From NCBI GenBank assembly GCA_947646735.1, contig CANTFK010000633.1:124001-188000 (forward strand): a stretch of 64,000 nucleotides of DNA. Reading direction: 5' to 3'. Under the pieces are notes generated by a model. That model searched no databases and was not told the origin of the DNA. It saw nothing but the letters and a program-made list of their open reading frames with translations. The position numbers and the translations under genes are program-made. Position 1 is the stretch's first letter; each line of letters opens with the position of its first letter. Shown one piece after another: positions 22,900 through 33,586 of this stretch. Origin of the DNA: Peronospora farinosa (taxonomy: Eukaryota > Oomycota > Peronosporomycetes > Peronosporales > Peronosporaceae).

Positions 22900-23900
22900 T
22901 CGAACACGATAGTCCTTTTAACTGCCTTTTGTTCTTCGATATCTATTCGCGGTAATTCTGTGGGCGAAATTATTTTCGACCATGTAGTAGACGCAGTATT
23001 GTAGTCCTTCTCGTCCATTTTGGCTACAGATCTTTTCACTTGTGCCAGATGATGTACCTTCTGTGATTGCAGTTTGTTTCGCTTTTTTCGTTACAAAATT
23101 ACCACACGCGCTGAACAATTTTTCGCAAGTGGTTGTTTGAATCACAAGTGAAAGTAGAAAGATGGCCAAACGTAATGTAAAAGGTCATGCTCGCTTTAGC
23201 GCCTATCAAAAATGTATCGGAGACAAAGATATCAGGAATTGAGCATCTGGTATCGCGTCCTGAACCCAATCATTCACTTCCACAGCTAAAATTCCGGTTG
23301 GGCTTCTGTGAGGTCACCGATGAACTTCTTGTAGTAAAGGATAGAGTATTATATAATCTTGTCAATCTCAAGCGTTCTTTCGAAACGTGCGATACTTCGG
23401 AAAATATTTGCGATTTGGGATGAAATAGAAAAGCTAGAAGAAACATTCAATGCTCTTGCTGTTCCCATCGCTTTTCCAATAACTCTTTCAATTCATCTGC
23501 GTGTTGGCTCGCTTTCGAAAATGCTTGATACAGTAAACCAAAAATATTGAGGACATCCGCTAAAGAAGTCGATTCGCGTTGCATTACAAATGATGCCTGT
23601 GTCAGTAGCCGAAGTAATTGTTCAGCGTTGCACAATTGTCTAAAAAAAGGTCATCGACCATCAGAGCGTTTGAAAATCACTTACGCCACCATCCTCTGCT
23701 TGTATCAGCTTTAAAGCCGTGCGTGTTCGTAATACACTTGCGAAAGAACTCTGTGCACTATTTCAATGAACATCCATCATTCTCAGCAAGCTACGTAAAC
23801 AACATATAGTTTCTTGCATCGATCTGTCAATCTCACGAGCCATTTACTTGCACTTTGTTATAAGCCTTGGTCAATGCTTTTACACGCGCCACAAGGTCCA
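22900..23900 (-). mobile_element. hAT transposase relic, C-terminal half
   Basis: In three minus-strand frames separated by stops and frameshifts one reads, in order, a hAT core segment (about 23860-23660: LRSLLRMMDVHWNSAQSSF, FASVLRTRTALKLIQ), then QRESTSLADVLNIFGLLYQAF with LEKRWEQQEH (23635-23440), FLLAFLFHPK, and the C-terminal dimerisation block TTTCEKLFSACGNFVTKKA (about 23140-23080) where hAT proteins have the CERLFS motif. No intact frame remains. It is the downstream half of the transposase whose upstream half lies at 31.4-32.3 kb. Confidence 0.7.
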
Positions 23901-24192
23901 CATGTAACAGGGCACCTAGTTACACGTAAACATTGAGTAATATACTTAATGTTTGGTCTAAAAGTATCCATGATTACTTTTGACCTGTCACTTGGGTGCG
24001 ATACACAAATGTGATCCACCCTCGTGAATGTGATATCCATTGATGGATTCACATGAGAAGGGATGACGCTAGTTGAAGCTAGGCATCGCGACGTCTCAGA
24101 AAGACGTCAGTTGCGATCTTAAATCTAGATTTAAGTTCATGCGACAGGATACGCTTCTAAAGAGTCGCGTATCCGATCTATATATATATATA

Positions 24193-24769
24193 CTAGGGTG
24201 CTCACCCGTCGTTCCGACGGTGCGAACAGTAATATATACTGTAGGAATCTTTAGAAAACGCAGCGAGTTAATAGGGTGTTCACCCGTCTTTCCGACGGGT
24301 ATGGTGCGCAAAGTCAACGCTGATAATATATTGGATTATCATTTTGTTTAAGAAAATCTAGTTACCTTAGGTAAACTGATAAGTAGAAACAGTGTGTATG
24401 AAGGTCCATGGGGTACCTGTCGTTTCAAGGTAAATGTGTGCTGGTCGGTGAGCCCGTCGTTCCGACGGAAAGTTGCGAGCAAACCATAAATGTAGAATCA
24501 AGTATATTTAAGAAATGATTGTAAGTCAAACAGCTTTTTGATGCTAAGATCTTGAACGGAGATCTGTGTGCTTTATTAGTGCTAGTAATTCGGACACACT
24601 AAATGGACTATATATCCTGTTATGGAAATCTGCTCATGTTATTAGCTATGCAAAATACAGTATCAGCCAATGCAAAATCAGACAATAATGCAAAATTAGC
24701 CAATCCGAATGCCGGAAAAGGAGCACTACGGACGGACGGACGGACACAATTCTTTTATTATATAGAAAA
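24193..24769 (-). mobile_element. Short non-autonomous Helitron, head-to-tail with the next element
   Basis: Minus orientation. The 3' end at 24193 reads as a CCGTCG-GAA-CGACGG hairpin, then GGTGAGCACC and CTAG, followed by T, the canonical Helitron terminus (hairpin, CTRR, insertion before T). The 5' end at 24769 (TTTTCTATATAATAAAAG) is one base different from the 5' TC end of the neighbouring large element and directly touches its CTAG. Inside are two further decayed copies of the 3' hairpin (24280-24300 and about 24450-24470). It has no coding capacity. The approximately 150 bp at 24618-24766 match 30957-31106 closely. Confidence 0.75.
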
Positions 24770-24917
24770 CTAGGGTATTTACCCGTCGTACCGACGGACA
24801 TGGTTCTCAAAGTCTGATCTGGTTGTTGTATTTTAGATACATTTGCATCCTTTACGCAGAGCTTTGCTATATTAAACATTGCATTTCAAACACACCGCTT
24901 TGCTATATTTGATAATT

Positions 24918-27900
24918 TTAACGCAGCGCTTCGCTATATACAACATTGCGCATCAGTCGACGCAGCGTGGAGCTTGCCTCTAAAAGTACCGACACCTTCT
25001 GAGGTGCCGTCGCACGTGAGAAGGCAACGTACAATTGTCCATGCGAGAATACGTCTTTTGCAAGACATATACCTACTCGCTGCAGTGTCTGTCCCTGGGA
25101 CTTGTTAATTGTCATTGCGTAAGCCAAGCGCACAGGAAACTGCTTCCGCCTGACGGCGTATGGAAGGCCCGACTGCTCGGAAATTAGCACGATCCGTGGG
25201 ATGAAGCACACGTATCCAGCGTGAGCTCCCATCAGAATTTTAGCTTCAATAACACGTGGGGAGCACCGGCGTACGATGAGACGGGTGCCGTTGCACAGGC
25301 CGCTCGATGCATCCAAGTTCCGTAAGAGCATGATGGGTGAGCGAACTTTAAGCTGCAGGCGATGTGGCGGCCAGCCATTTATGTCTAGTCGGTTTACATA
25401 CTCGGTCGGAATGACATTGGCGCCCTCCTCGTCATCAACCTTGTCGGCGCTGAGGAATTCGTAAGTCCCTCCAGGAATTATGTTGAGTACCGCCGTGTTG
25501 ATGTCCGCAACGTTGTCGTTGCGGGCGGCAAGGATAGCACGACGGCTGAAGTACTCTCGTGGATTCATTACAGCATCCGCAACGCCAGGATAAATGGATT
25601 TAATCAGCTCGTCGAGAGATTGAGGGTCAATAACCATTGCTTCAGGGCAGCGTATACGGTCCTCGTCAAGCTTCTCAAGCCGGTCCTCTTCAACAGCAAG
25701 CAGCCAATCTGCAAACGTCTTGTTTCCGAGGTCTGCGGTTGGCTTGGAATCGACGGCGCGCATGTTTTTTCGCAAATGCCAGACGTTCACATGCGTCCAT
25801 AGGTAAGACTCCTTAATTGAAGCTGCGACAAAGTCTGGACGTAGGCCCTTTGGGACGACAGGTAGGACCTGACGGAAGTCGCCACACATAACGAAAGTGA
25901 TCCCTCCAAACGGCGAGTTCGGCCGATCCCTTATATCACGTAGCGTGCGGTCCACAGCCTCAAAAGCAAATTTACTCATCATTGGGGCCTCATCCCACAG
26001 TATTAGCGTCGTACGGCGGATCATCTCTGCAAGGTCGCTCTGTTTGCTGATCGCACATACCGCGTTTGGCTTCAATTCGATAGGAATCTTGAATCTTGAG
26101 TGCGCCGTACGTCCCTCGCTCAACAGCAGCGCTGCGATGCCGGAGGATGCGACTGCAAGCGCGATTTGTTTTTGACTACGCACCGATTTCAGCATGAGAT
26201 TTTCCAGGTACGTCTTTCCTGTCCCGCCTGGACCGTCGACAAAGAATATGCGGCCGTCCCCTTGGTTGCAGGACAGCATGACCTCGCGGTAAGCGTTGAG
26301 CTGATCGGCGTTAAGAGTTTGAATGTCACGGTCAGTCTCTTGTCTTAAGGCATTGGCATCGAACGCGAGCTGCTCCATGATAAAGCGATTGCCCTCGAGT
26401 TCGTCTATTCGAAAGGCTGGTGCCGGAAGGTTGAAGTCGGCGAGCGTCTTGTCGAACCCCAGTAGGAGCTGCGCGATGAGATTGAGAGCGAAGCTAGCTA
26501 TCTGTTCCGCTGACGGCTCGACATTTCCACGCTGACGAAGTTGGTGAGCACAGTCGTCCGACAAATGGCTACTAAACTCATCCCATAGCCGTCTCGGTTC
26601 AGCAGGCGTTCCGTGAATTAGTATCGTAACAAACAAACAGCGTAGTTGCGCTCCGCTCTTCATCACCGAAGCTTCACGCAAGCACTGCTGCCACTCCTCG
26701 TCGTTCTCGTACAACCCTCGCGCGACACAGGTTGCCTTAAACGTTTCGTACTCGACGCCGTCGTATGTCCGCAGGCTGGTGAAGGATGTTGGTCCTTTCA
26801 CAGTCGTTAGAAGTGTTCGTAAGAAGTACCGCTCGCCTGCTTTTGGGCTTACAAAGTAGAGCCGGCCGATACACATCCCGCGTTTCCGAACCGTCCACTC
26901 CTTGTTTTCCCCCCACACAAATCGGGATGGGAAGTCCAAATATGTCGTATTTCGCGCGAGAGCGATCGTTCGATTGGCTGCAAACCACTCAGTAAGCGTC
27001 GTTTTTCGCGCACGGTCCGCGTTCACCGTGTCCATCAAGTCTCCATCCGCATTGAATACAATGTGCTGCTGGCCCGGTAAGTGAACTTGCAAGCGCTGGA
27101 CGGGCGGCGAGTGGTCGTGCATTTTGAAACCTAAAAGTCGCCAGCATCCTTCCGGTGCAGAAACATAGCGCGCGTTGATGTACTGCCTGATTTCGCTCTC
27201 ATCTTGTAGCACTGCGGTCGTACGATCGTGCCCCTTGTAGACGTATTTGAAAAGGTACTTGATGGCAGTGATCGATGAACAGATCTGTGAACATGTTCAG
27301 TGTTAGTCAGTGTAAATTCGGACGCCTCGCCGTCTTCTCTGAAAGCAGTTACGTCAGACTTACCTCGACATTGATGTGCGCATCATACTTGCAACAGAGG
27401 TAGATGTTGTGCGGCACAATCCAGCGGTTGTCCACATGGCGGCCTTTTGCGTCAACAAAAAACCGCCCATCATCACGCCGTCGGTATACAGGGTAGCCGT
27501 CCACGTCGGTTGACGTCTGGTCGGCGAAGGCTCTCGGATAGTGTTTGGTGCATTTGCCGTCCTCCATGCATGGCGCCTTCGGATTGTCCACACCGCAAGG
27601 TCCATGCACTAAGCTGCGCGTGACGGTCTCGTGTGCATCCGGGTGAATACCTTGATCCGGGATTTCCGCTGACACGGCCGAGTCGATCTCCTCGGCGGTG
27701 CGTAGTTTTGATGCATCATCAAGTATTAAGAGGATGTGCGCATGCGGAAGACCGCGCTTCTGGAATTCAACAACCCAGACTTTGCCGACAACGCTTCCGA
27801 AGATCTTCCGCTCGCTGAGGTCACGCATGAGCTCCTTTAACTTGATGTGAAAAACTCTTGCGACCAAGTCGGGCCGATCCTGCGCCGTCTGTCCGAATTC

Positions 27901-29770
27901 TAGCTCCGCTGTGATATCGGGCCACTTTGGATTACACGTGAATGTAATGAAAAGGTCCGGCCGCCCGCACTTGCGCACGATGGCCATTGCATCCTGGTAG
28001 AGCTGACTCATCTGACGGTCGCTTCCGGCAAAAGTCGACGGAAGTATCAACTTGCGCCCAACTTGCGCGGCGTCGTGGTCTCCCTCAGTGATTGCGTCCA
28101 TCACTCCGGAATACAACTCGCACCTCAGCTCGCCTTGGTGGTCGGCGATGTACTGTAGACGATTCTGCTCCACGCATGCCCACGCGTCCACGACGTATTG
28201 CTGGAAGAGCCGCCCGGACAGAAAAAGATGCTCCCCTGGTGCTCTAGGGTGCAGCATGTAGGAGTAGTACTGCATCTGTGACACGCGTTTCGATCCTGCC
28301 CTCCCACGGGCGGCATCCCCGTCATTGTCTTGGAATAGCCTCCCTCCAGCGTCATACTCAAGTCCCCTGAGTGGTATCGTTGGCGTCCATCCCTGTCGGC
28401 CGTCTGGAAAAAGGAGGACATAGTGGAGTGGCGTGTAGGCGGAGTGCAATGCTGATATGCGCTGCAAGCGCCCGTCGCGGCTCTTAAGGACAATGTCACG
28501 ATCGGAGATGCTGCCGTCGTAACCGTCGCCCACCATGATCGCGCCAATTTCATTTGCCGTAGGTGTATTGTACCTGCGTCTGTCGTTCGACTGCAGGCAG
28601 AATAGACGCATTTCCAGATCCACAACCTGATCACTTTCCATCCGATGACGAACCTGCTCGTACAACTGAACATAAGGGTTATTCAGTTCGAGCATCGTCT
28701 GAAGTTCTTCAAGGACGCAGCGATTCAGGGTCGGAAAAACATTCATCCGGCCAGCAAGCGCCGCACTGTTGTCGGCAATGTAAAGCTGGGCAAACTTCCA
28801 TGCATGTCCTGCCTCCGGGAGGAGCGCACCCATATGGTGGTATAGGGCGCCTTGTAGTCGGAACGTGTAAACGCCACCTTGAGTAAAGCTGATCGTCCAG
28901 TTTGGCACCCAAAGACGTAAAAGAGAGCGCGTTGTTGTACGCACGAATGTTTTGCCGGAAAGCCTGGGCGATGGGCGTCTGATCCCGCAGCAGGGTCCGT
29001 AGCGGCTCAGGTGGTTGCGCTAGCGGTGGAATATTAGCAACCTTGCCGCGTTCAAAGCACAGCGAAAATTGCGGGTTTGCCAGGGTTGAGCCGGGAGCCT
29101 GCACTCGCTCCTGAATCCAATGAAGTGCTGCGCAGTTGCGGCAGACCACATCTGCCCGATTCAGCACATAGCGTTGCGTCGGCGCGTCAGCTAAAACGGC
29201 GCGACGTGCGACCGGAAGGTCCGGTTCGGCCGCGCGAGCTTGCTGGTGCGCCACTCTATTGCGCTCGCGCTCAAGCGTTGCATCTTCGTGGGTCATTTCG
29301 GCTCGTCGTTCCGCGTGCCTAGCTCGGTTGCGCTCGCGCTCTGCGGCTGCGTCTTCGCGTGTCATTTCGGCTCGTCGTGCCGCGTGCGCCACTCGGTTGC
29401 GCTCGTGTTCAAGCGTTGCATCTTCGTGGGTCATTTCGGCTCGTCGTGCCGCGTGCGCCACTCGGTCGCGCTCGCGTTCAAGCGTTGCATCTTCGTGGCT
29501 CATTTCGGCTCGTCGTTCCGCGTGCGCCACTCGGTTGCGCTCGCGCTCAAGCGTTGCATCTTCGTGACTGATTTCGGCTCGTCGTGCCGCGTGCGCCACT
29601 CGGTTGCGCTCGCGCTCTGCTGCCACGTTCTTATATTGTCGTCGCCGAGTGCGTTGCGCACGGCGCGCTTCTTGCCGTCGTGCGGCTCGCTGTTCTTCCG
29701 TCTCCTTGGCACGCTGCCGAGAACGTCGCTCCCGGGCAAGACGATTTCGGCGCGACCGTGGGCTTTCCAT
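24918..29770 (-). pseudogene. Helitron Rep-helicase (RepHel) protein with STPR repeats, one frameshift
   Basis: Read from ATG 29770: a very basic N-terminus with five and a half 23-residue STPR repeats; then PLAQPPEPLRTLL and NIRAYNNALSFTSLGAKLDD, after which a one-base frameshift near 28870-28900 shifts the frame; then the Helitron_like_N/Rep domain (FTQGGVYTFRLQGALYHHMG, CGRPDLFITFTCNPKWPDI, the HUH motif GLPHAHILLIL). A 79-nt intron (27363-27285) sits just before the Rep tyrosine motif YLFKYVYKG. The rest is a Pif1-type superfamily-1 helicase: GPGGTGKTYL Walker A, LILWDEAPM, GDFRQVLPVV, INKSQGQTL, YVAFSRA, ending at 24918. The Rep part nicks and joins DNA for rolling-circle transposition. 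Apart from the one frameshift the frame is clean, so the copy is young. Confidence 0.9.
29227..29620 (-). repeat. 69-bp coding tandem repeats (STPR, 23-residue units)
   Basis: Five full and one partial copies of a 69-bp unit encoding 23-residue units built on ERERNRVAHxxRRAEMxHED. The length and the pattern match the 'score and three' (STPR) DNA-binding repeats known from silkworm FMBP-1 and from some Helitron proteins. The opposite strand has a long repeat-derived open frame that is not a gene. Confidence 0.85.
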
Positions 29771-30429
29771 CTTTAATTGTAGCACCACGCAAGGACTTAA
29801 ATTTTTAGTAGAGATCTTAATGCAAAGTGCGACATACACCAATTATTGCAAAATATAAAGTTGGCCAATCAACATGCCTAAAATATATGAAAGGATGGAC
29901 GTACACTATTTTTAATATTATTTAGGTAATCAAGTGTATTTAGGCGTCGGACTATAGCCTTTACCCTTGCGGGTATTGGTATTTGGCTTTTGGCCTTTGC
30001 AAGTGGTTTTTGCCTTACACCTTTACCCTTTCAGGAAGAGGATTTGGAGATTCACTTTTGGCTTATACCTGCCTATTTGGCTTATCGGTCTTTGTATTTT
30101 TCTTATTTATCGTATTGGTATGCTAATGCGCCCGTGTGAGGTCACGGCTTAAGCCGATTTGCATCACTTAATACGAAGTCATATTGAAGGGATACGGGCC
30201 CTACCGTTATTACGGACCTTTACGCCTTCGGCTTCTACCGTTATAGCACTACTACCGGCCACCTTCCGAAGAAGATATTCAGTGTGAGACCCAAGCAAGC
30301 TTGGGGGACGGACTCTCGTTTTCATGCAAGGGTTAAGTAACGACTACCACACGACAGCACTCGAAAGTGTTTACCGCAAGCAGCCCAAAGTTCGATTGAG
30401 AGAACTACCCAAATTTCCAATATGCCCAA

Positions 30430-30522
30430 TTTGGCAGGCAGCGGGTATTGAACCCGTGCCAATTACACAGACCTGTATACATGGTAAGCAAACCATTGCA
30501 CCACCGATGGGACGTCGTCCCC
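30430..30522 (-). other. tRNA-like sequence (box A and box B), probably pseudo-tRNA or SINE
   Basis: On the minus strand a D-arm/box-A-like GGTGGTGCAATGGTT is followed 45 nt later by a T-arm/box-B-like GGGTTCAATACCC and GCTGCCTGCCA. The anticodon arm is too long for a normal tRNA (17-nt loop between TTAC and GTAA) and the acceptor strands do not pair cleanly, so a functional tRNA is unlikely unless there is a short intron. Confidence 0.35.
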
Positions 30523-31109
30523 AGGCTCATAGGTACTTTTTACTCCAAATAATCTTACTTCACCCTATCAGATTTCACAAATAAAACTCGTTATATATTT
30601 CAGACATCCAAATATATCGATCAAATACGTTTTTCAATGCATATTAGCAAATATGAATGAATATAAAACGCAAAATCAGTCAATTCGAATTCCTAGAAAA
30701 AGCACGATGGCAAACGGATAGATACTTTTCTCTAATTAAATAAAAGATAGTTTAATTATATTAAAGGGTCTGAATGTAGGTGTCTTAACAGCTTTTTGCC
30801 TCCTTTCGAAGCTGAATTCTGTAACGGAGACCTGCTCGCATTAATATTACAAAATTCGTCAAACCGAACTTAGATCTGCCAATCGTTCCGACCGATAGGT
30901 GCGCAAGTTCTACGCAATTAGTATGGACGTAGGTATTTTTACTATATATTTGAAAAATCAGCTCATAATATTATCTATGCAAAATACAATATCAGCCAAT
31001 GCAAAATAGCCAATAATGCAAAATTAGCGAATCCGAATGCCGAAAAAGGAGCACTACGGACGGACAGACGGACGGACGGACGGACACAATTCTTTTATTA
31101 TATAGAAGA

Positions 31110-31420
31110 TATATATATATATAGCCAATCAGTAGTCAAGTATATATTTAGTTATAATTAATTAAATATAGCTCAGTCTTGAATTTGCTAAATCAAAAGC
31201 ACCACGCACGAGAAGCCGAAAAGCTTCTACGTGACGTCGGTGTCTTCTTGTCTAAGAAATTCGTTGCACTCTCGCTTAAGCGAGAGGCAACTGGTGGTAC
31301 GACTGCTTAAGCAGTCGACCAACCTCCTAACCACCCTCGCACGCGAAGGTAAGACGGTCTAACCGCTTCCTCGCTTGTGCATAAGGTGTGTGCTAAAAGC
31401 AACTTCGTAGAAGTGCCCGT
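31110..31420. other. Intervening DNA with two CTTAAG-centred palindromes
   Basis: AT-rich flank to about 31190, then GC-richer DNA with an 18-bp perfect palindrome at 31269-31286 (centre CGCTTAAGCG) and another at 31300-31317 (centre TGCTTAAGCA). No coding frame. It may be the end of an older LTR, but no partner repeat is found in the window. Confidence 0.45.
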
Positions 31421-32290
31421 CTACACCACATGTTCTACCATGAATACATCTTTCACTATAAGATTCACTTGATGTGCATAACATTTCTCAAAATACATAT
31501 GCGCAAATCGAAGTGCTAAAATGCGCTTTTCTCTCTGACATTGACCAGAATCGTCCGTCACCACACACGAAATCAACAGCCCCAAATATTGACTACCTTT
31601 CATGAAAGCAAATTCAATCAGTTTTGCAGTTGCTATTCGTGGTGTTCATCCATCTCTATTTTATTGCCGCTTCCATCTCCTAGCGCTTCATCATAGGGAA
31701 TCCAATTATTTAAAGCCTGAAATATGCTCCCTAGAATCGTCTTCAACGAGTCTTTTAAACTCGGGTAATTTTTCATTCCGACTACGAATAGCAGCCTCAT
31801 GGAGAAGCCTTCCACCCAAAACTCTTCGACTTGGCAATGCCTTGATTACACTTGGTCGTAACGTTTCAAAATCTGATCGTTGATGGTCGTTCAATCCATT
31901 GAAAAGATATTTCACTATCGACAATAATTTTTACCAAACGCTTTCGCATTTTGATTTCCTCGGTTGGCGTCGTTTCACGACTTAGGAATGTTTTTGTTCG
32001 AATAGGCTTTCAATTTCTTGTTCGTCAAGCCAGTAATTGAAAATCACTTCTGTTTCTCTTCTCACGAACAGATTGTTCACTCGCTAGTTGTCCAGAGACT
32101 AAAGTAAAGGTTGAGTAGAATTCTTCATCGCTTTCATCAACACTCCCTTTTTTGTTTGTCCTCTAGGGCATTCAAATATTCTTTGCAGTTTTTCAAGTGC
32201 GTTTTCATGGTTCTTGCTCTCCTCTCAAATAAATTTTCGCCATTGGGATCACAATGTTTACAACGAACTAAAAATTATTGATTATTAAAT
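31421..32290 (-). mobile_element. hAT transposase relic, N-terminal half with BED zinc finger
   Basis: Read right to left: a BED-type finger (RCKHCDPNGENLFERR then THLKNCKEYLNALE; CxxC...HxxxxC, about 32280-32155), a helical region (ETLRPSVIKALPSRRVLGGRLL, 31870-31790), and the hAT catalytic-core segment VVTDDSGQCQREKRILALRF followed by CYAHQVNLIVKDVF (about 31570-31440). Frames change between blocks, with stops. The core continues at 23.9 kb in the other half (DLVARVKALTKAYNKV), so the gene was interrupted by the Helitron array and other DNA. Confidence 0.7.
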
Positions 32291-33338
32291 CATTTTTATA
32301 GTTCTCGAACGAACTTCACAGTTTTTCATCGGTTTTAGGCATTTTACTCAAGTGGTTAAATGGTTGGTAGATAAACAGCCGATATTTTTTAAACCTTTGA
32401 ACCGGTTATAAACAAAAGGGTAATGGGTGGTTAAATTACGGGTCAAACCGTTTGTGCCGCCACTGTAATTAACGCCTTTGATGTTTTGCAAGCACACTAA
32501 ATTTGTTGAAAATAAATGATGCACTGATGCAGTAGAGGTAGAATGTGGAGACTTGAGCTTTACTAGATATATCAGTAGCTGAAAAGATGTAGGTCCTTAG
32601 CTCGCTACCCTATGCTACGTCTAAACCTATTCTTCTAGGTCCTTCTAGAAGCTTCGTAGTGACGTCATCTAATGAAGTCATACTGTGACGTCTTGGCCTA
32701 TCCAATATGCATTCAGCTGTGCAACCCTAACACATGCTCTGTCGTGCTGCACGTACCCTGCGGCCAGAAATGTCTCCGGACTTGAGTTCGCATTGACGTT
32801 CTCGAAAGCCCTGTACAGCCGCTGCCAATGCGAAACGTGGCGAGTAGCTTTTTCGCGCTCTTAAGTACTATCACATTCCAGGATGCCGTGCCATATAACT
32901 ATCCATTCGATTTGGCGGCTGTGTTGACGACGACGAAGCAACCTTTCCATAATGTGTAGTTCCTTTCCGGTATCTGACTCTAGGATAACCGGTGATGCTT
33001 TTGGAATCGGTGTCCAGTGAACCCAAAGGCATTCGGCTTGTATGGAAAGAGTAGGTCGATGCTGAACGATGGGTGCAGTTACAATATATTTCGTGGTAGC
33101 TTCAACTTCGCTACATTTGGGTTGATCATCTTGATTATCTTAAAACGGTCCGACTTTTTGGCCGCGAGCTTTGCTTTCCAAAACTCAATGTAAGCGTTTA
33201 CTATCTTTAGTGGTAAATTTTATTGACAATATCGACGCTGACCGTGATACGCCTCACCGACTATCCCAAAGGCAAGTAGTCTGATCGTGATAGATTAGTT
33301 TTCTCAACTAGACATAACGACATCTGGGATAACTTGGG
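32291..33338. other. AT-rich to mixed DNA without a recognisable gene
   Basis: Upstream flank of the hAT relic, then sequence with short inverted segments around GTGACGTCATC / GTGACGTCTTGG (32650-32695). Short frames only; no family recognised. Likely decayed transposon DNA. Confidence 0.35.
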
Positions 33339-33586
33339 TGTTGACGACGAAAACTCAGCGGATGCTTAAGCGGCGTGCTGATGTGACCAACACTGTTTAG
33401 AGTGGACGACACCACTAGCAGATGTTGGGCTCAGAAATAAAGAGCCTACAGTAGAACTTTCTAGATTGCTCTTTCCAAGCATGAATTGAATGGCTAGAAA
33501 TATTTGTAGGGTTTTTATAAGAGCTAATATACTTTTCCATTGACTTCCTCGTTCAGAGTTACCCCTCCGTAAGTGAATAAACAATA
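33339..33586 (+). repeat. 5' LTR of Copia element
   Basis: Starts TGTTGACGACG and ends near AAACAATA; matches 37691-37939 over its whole length with seven substitutions and one 1-bp indel counted by eye (about 3 percent). It is followed by GGTTATGCTCCCAAC, a plausible primer-binding site. Confidence 0.9.

Larger units (their letters stand above)
24770..31109 (-). mobile_element. Helitron with Rep-helicase gene
   Basis: Minus orientation. The right boundary has TCTTCTATATAATAAAAG starting at 31109, preceded by A (5' TC rule), and the left boundary has a CCGTCG-GTA-CGACGG hairpin then CTAG at 24770, followed by T. No target duplication is expected. The coding part (24918-29770) is nearly intact. 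The 29.85-31.1 kb segment upstream of the gene also holds decayed copies of Helitron ends (about 29880-29930, 30690-30760, 30885-30905), so the true autonomous unit may be shorter and 31109 may be the outer end of a nested array. The gene body is visibly GC-richer than the surrounding DNA. Confidence 0.8.

Noticed and set aside
22644..22908. Possible solo LTR starting TGTTGAC and ending CGAACA
   Set aside because: No matching copy in the window, no inverted ends beyond TG..CA and no target duplication (GGACC versus CGATA).
29240..29776. Plus-strand frame with repeated units over 29.24-29.78 kb, also suggestive of a CRISPR-like or minisatellite array
   Set aside because: The 69-bp units are explained by coding STPR repeats on the minus strand; there are no unique spacers between them.
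30001..30290. Runs of related words around GGTATTGGTATTTGGCTTTTGG and CTTACGCC-like DNA
   Set aside because: Short degenerate repeats without clear unit or period; cannot be assigned to a tandem array by eye.
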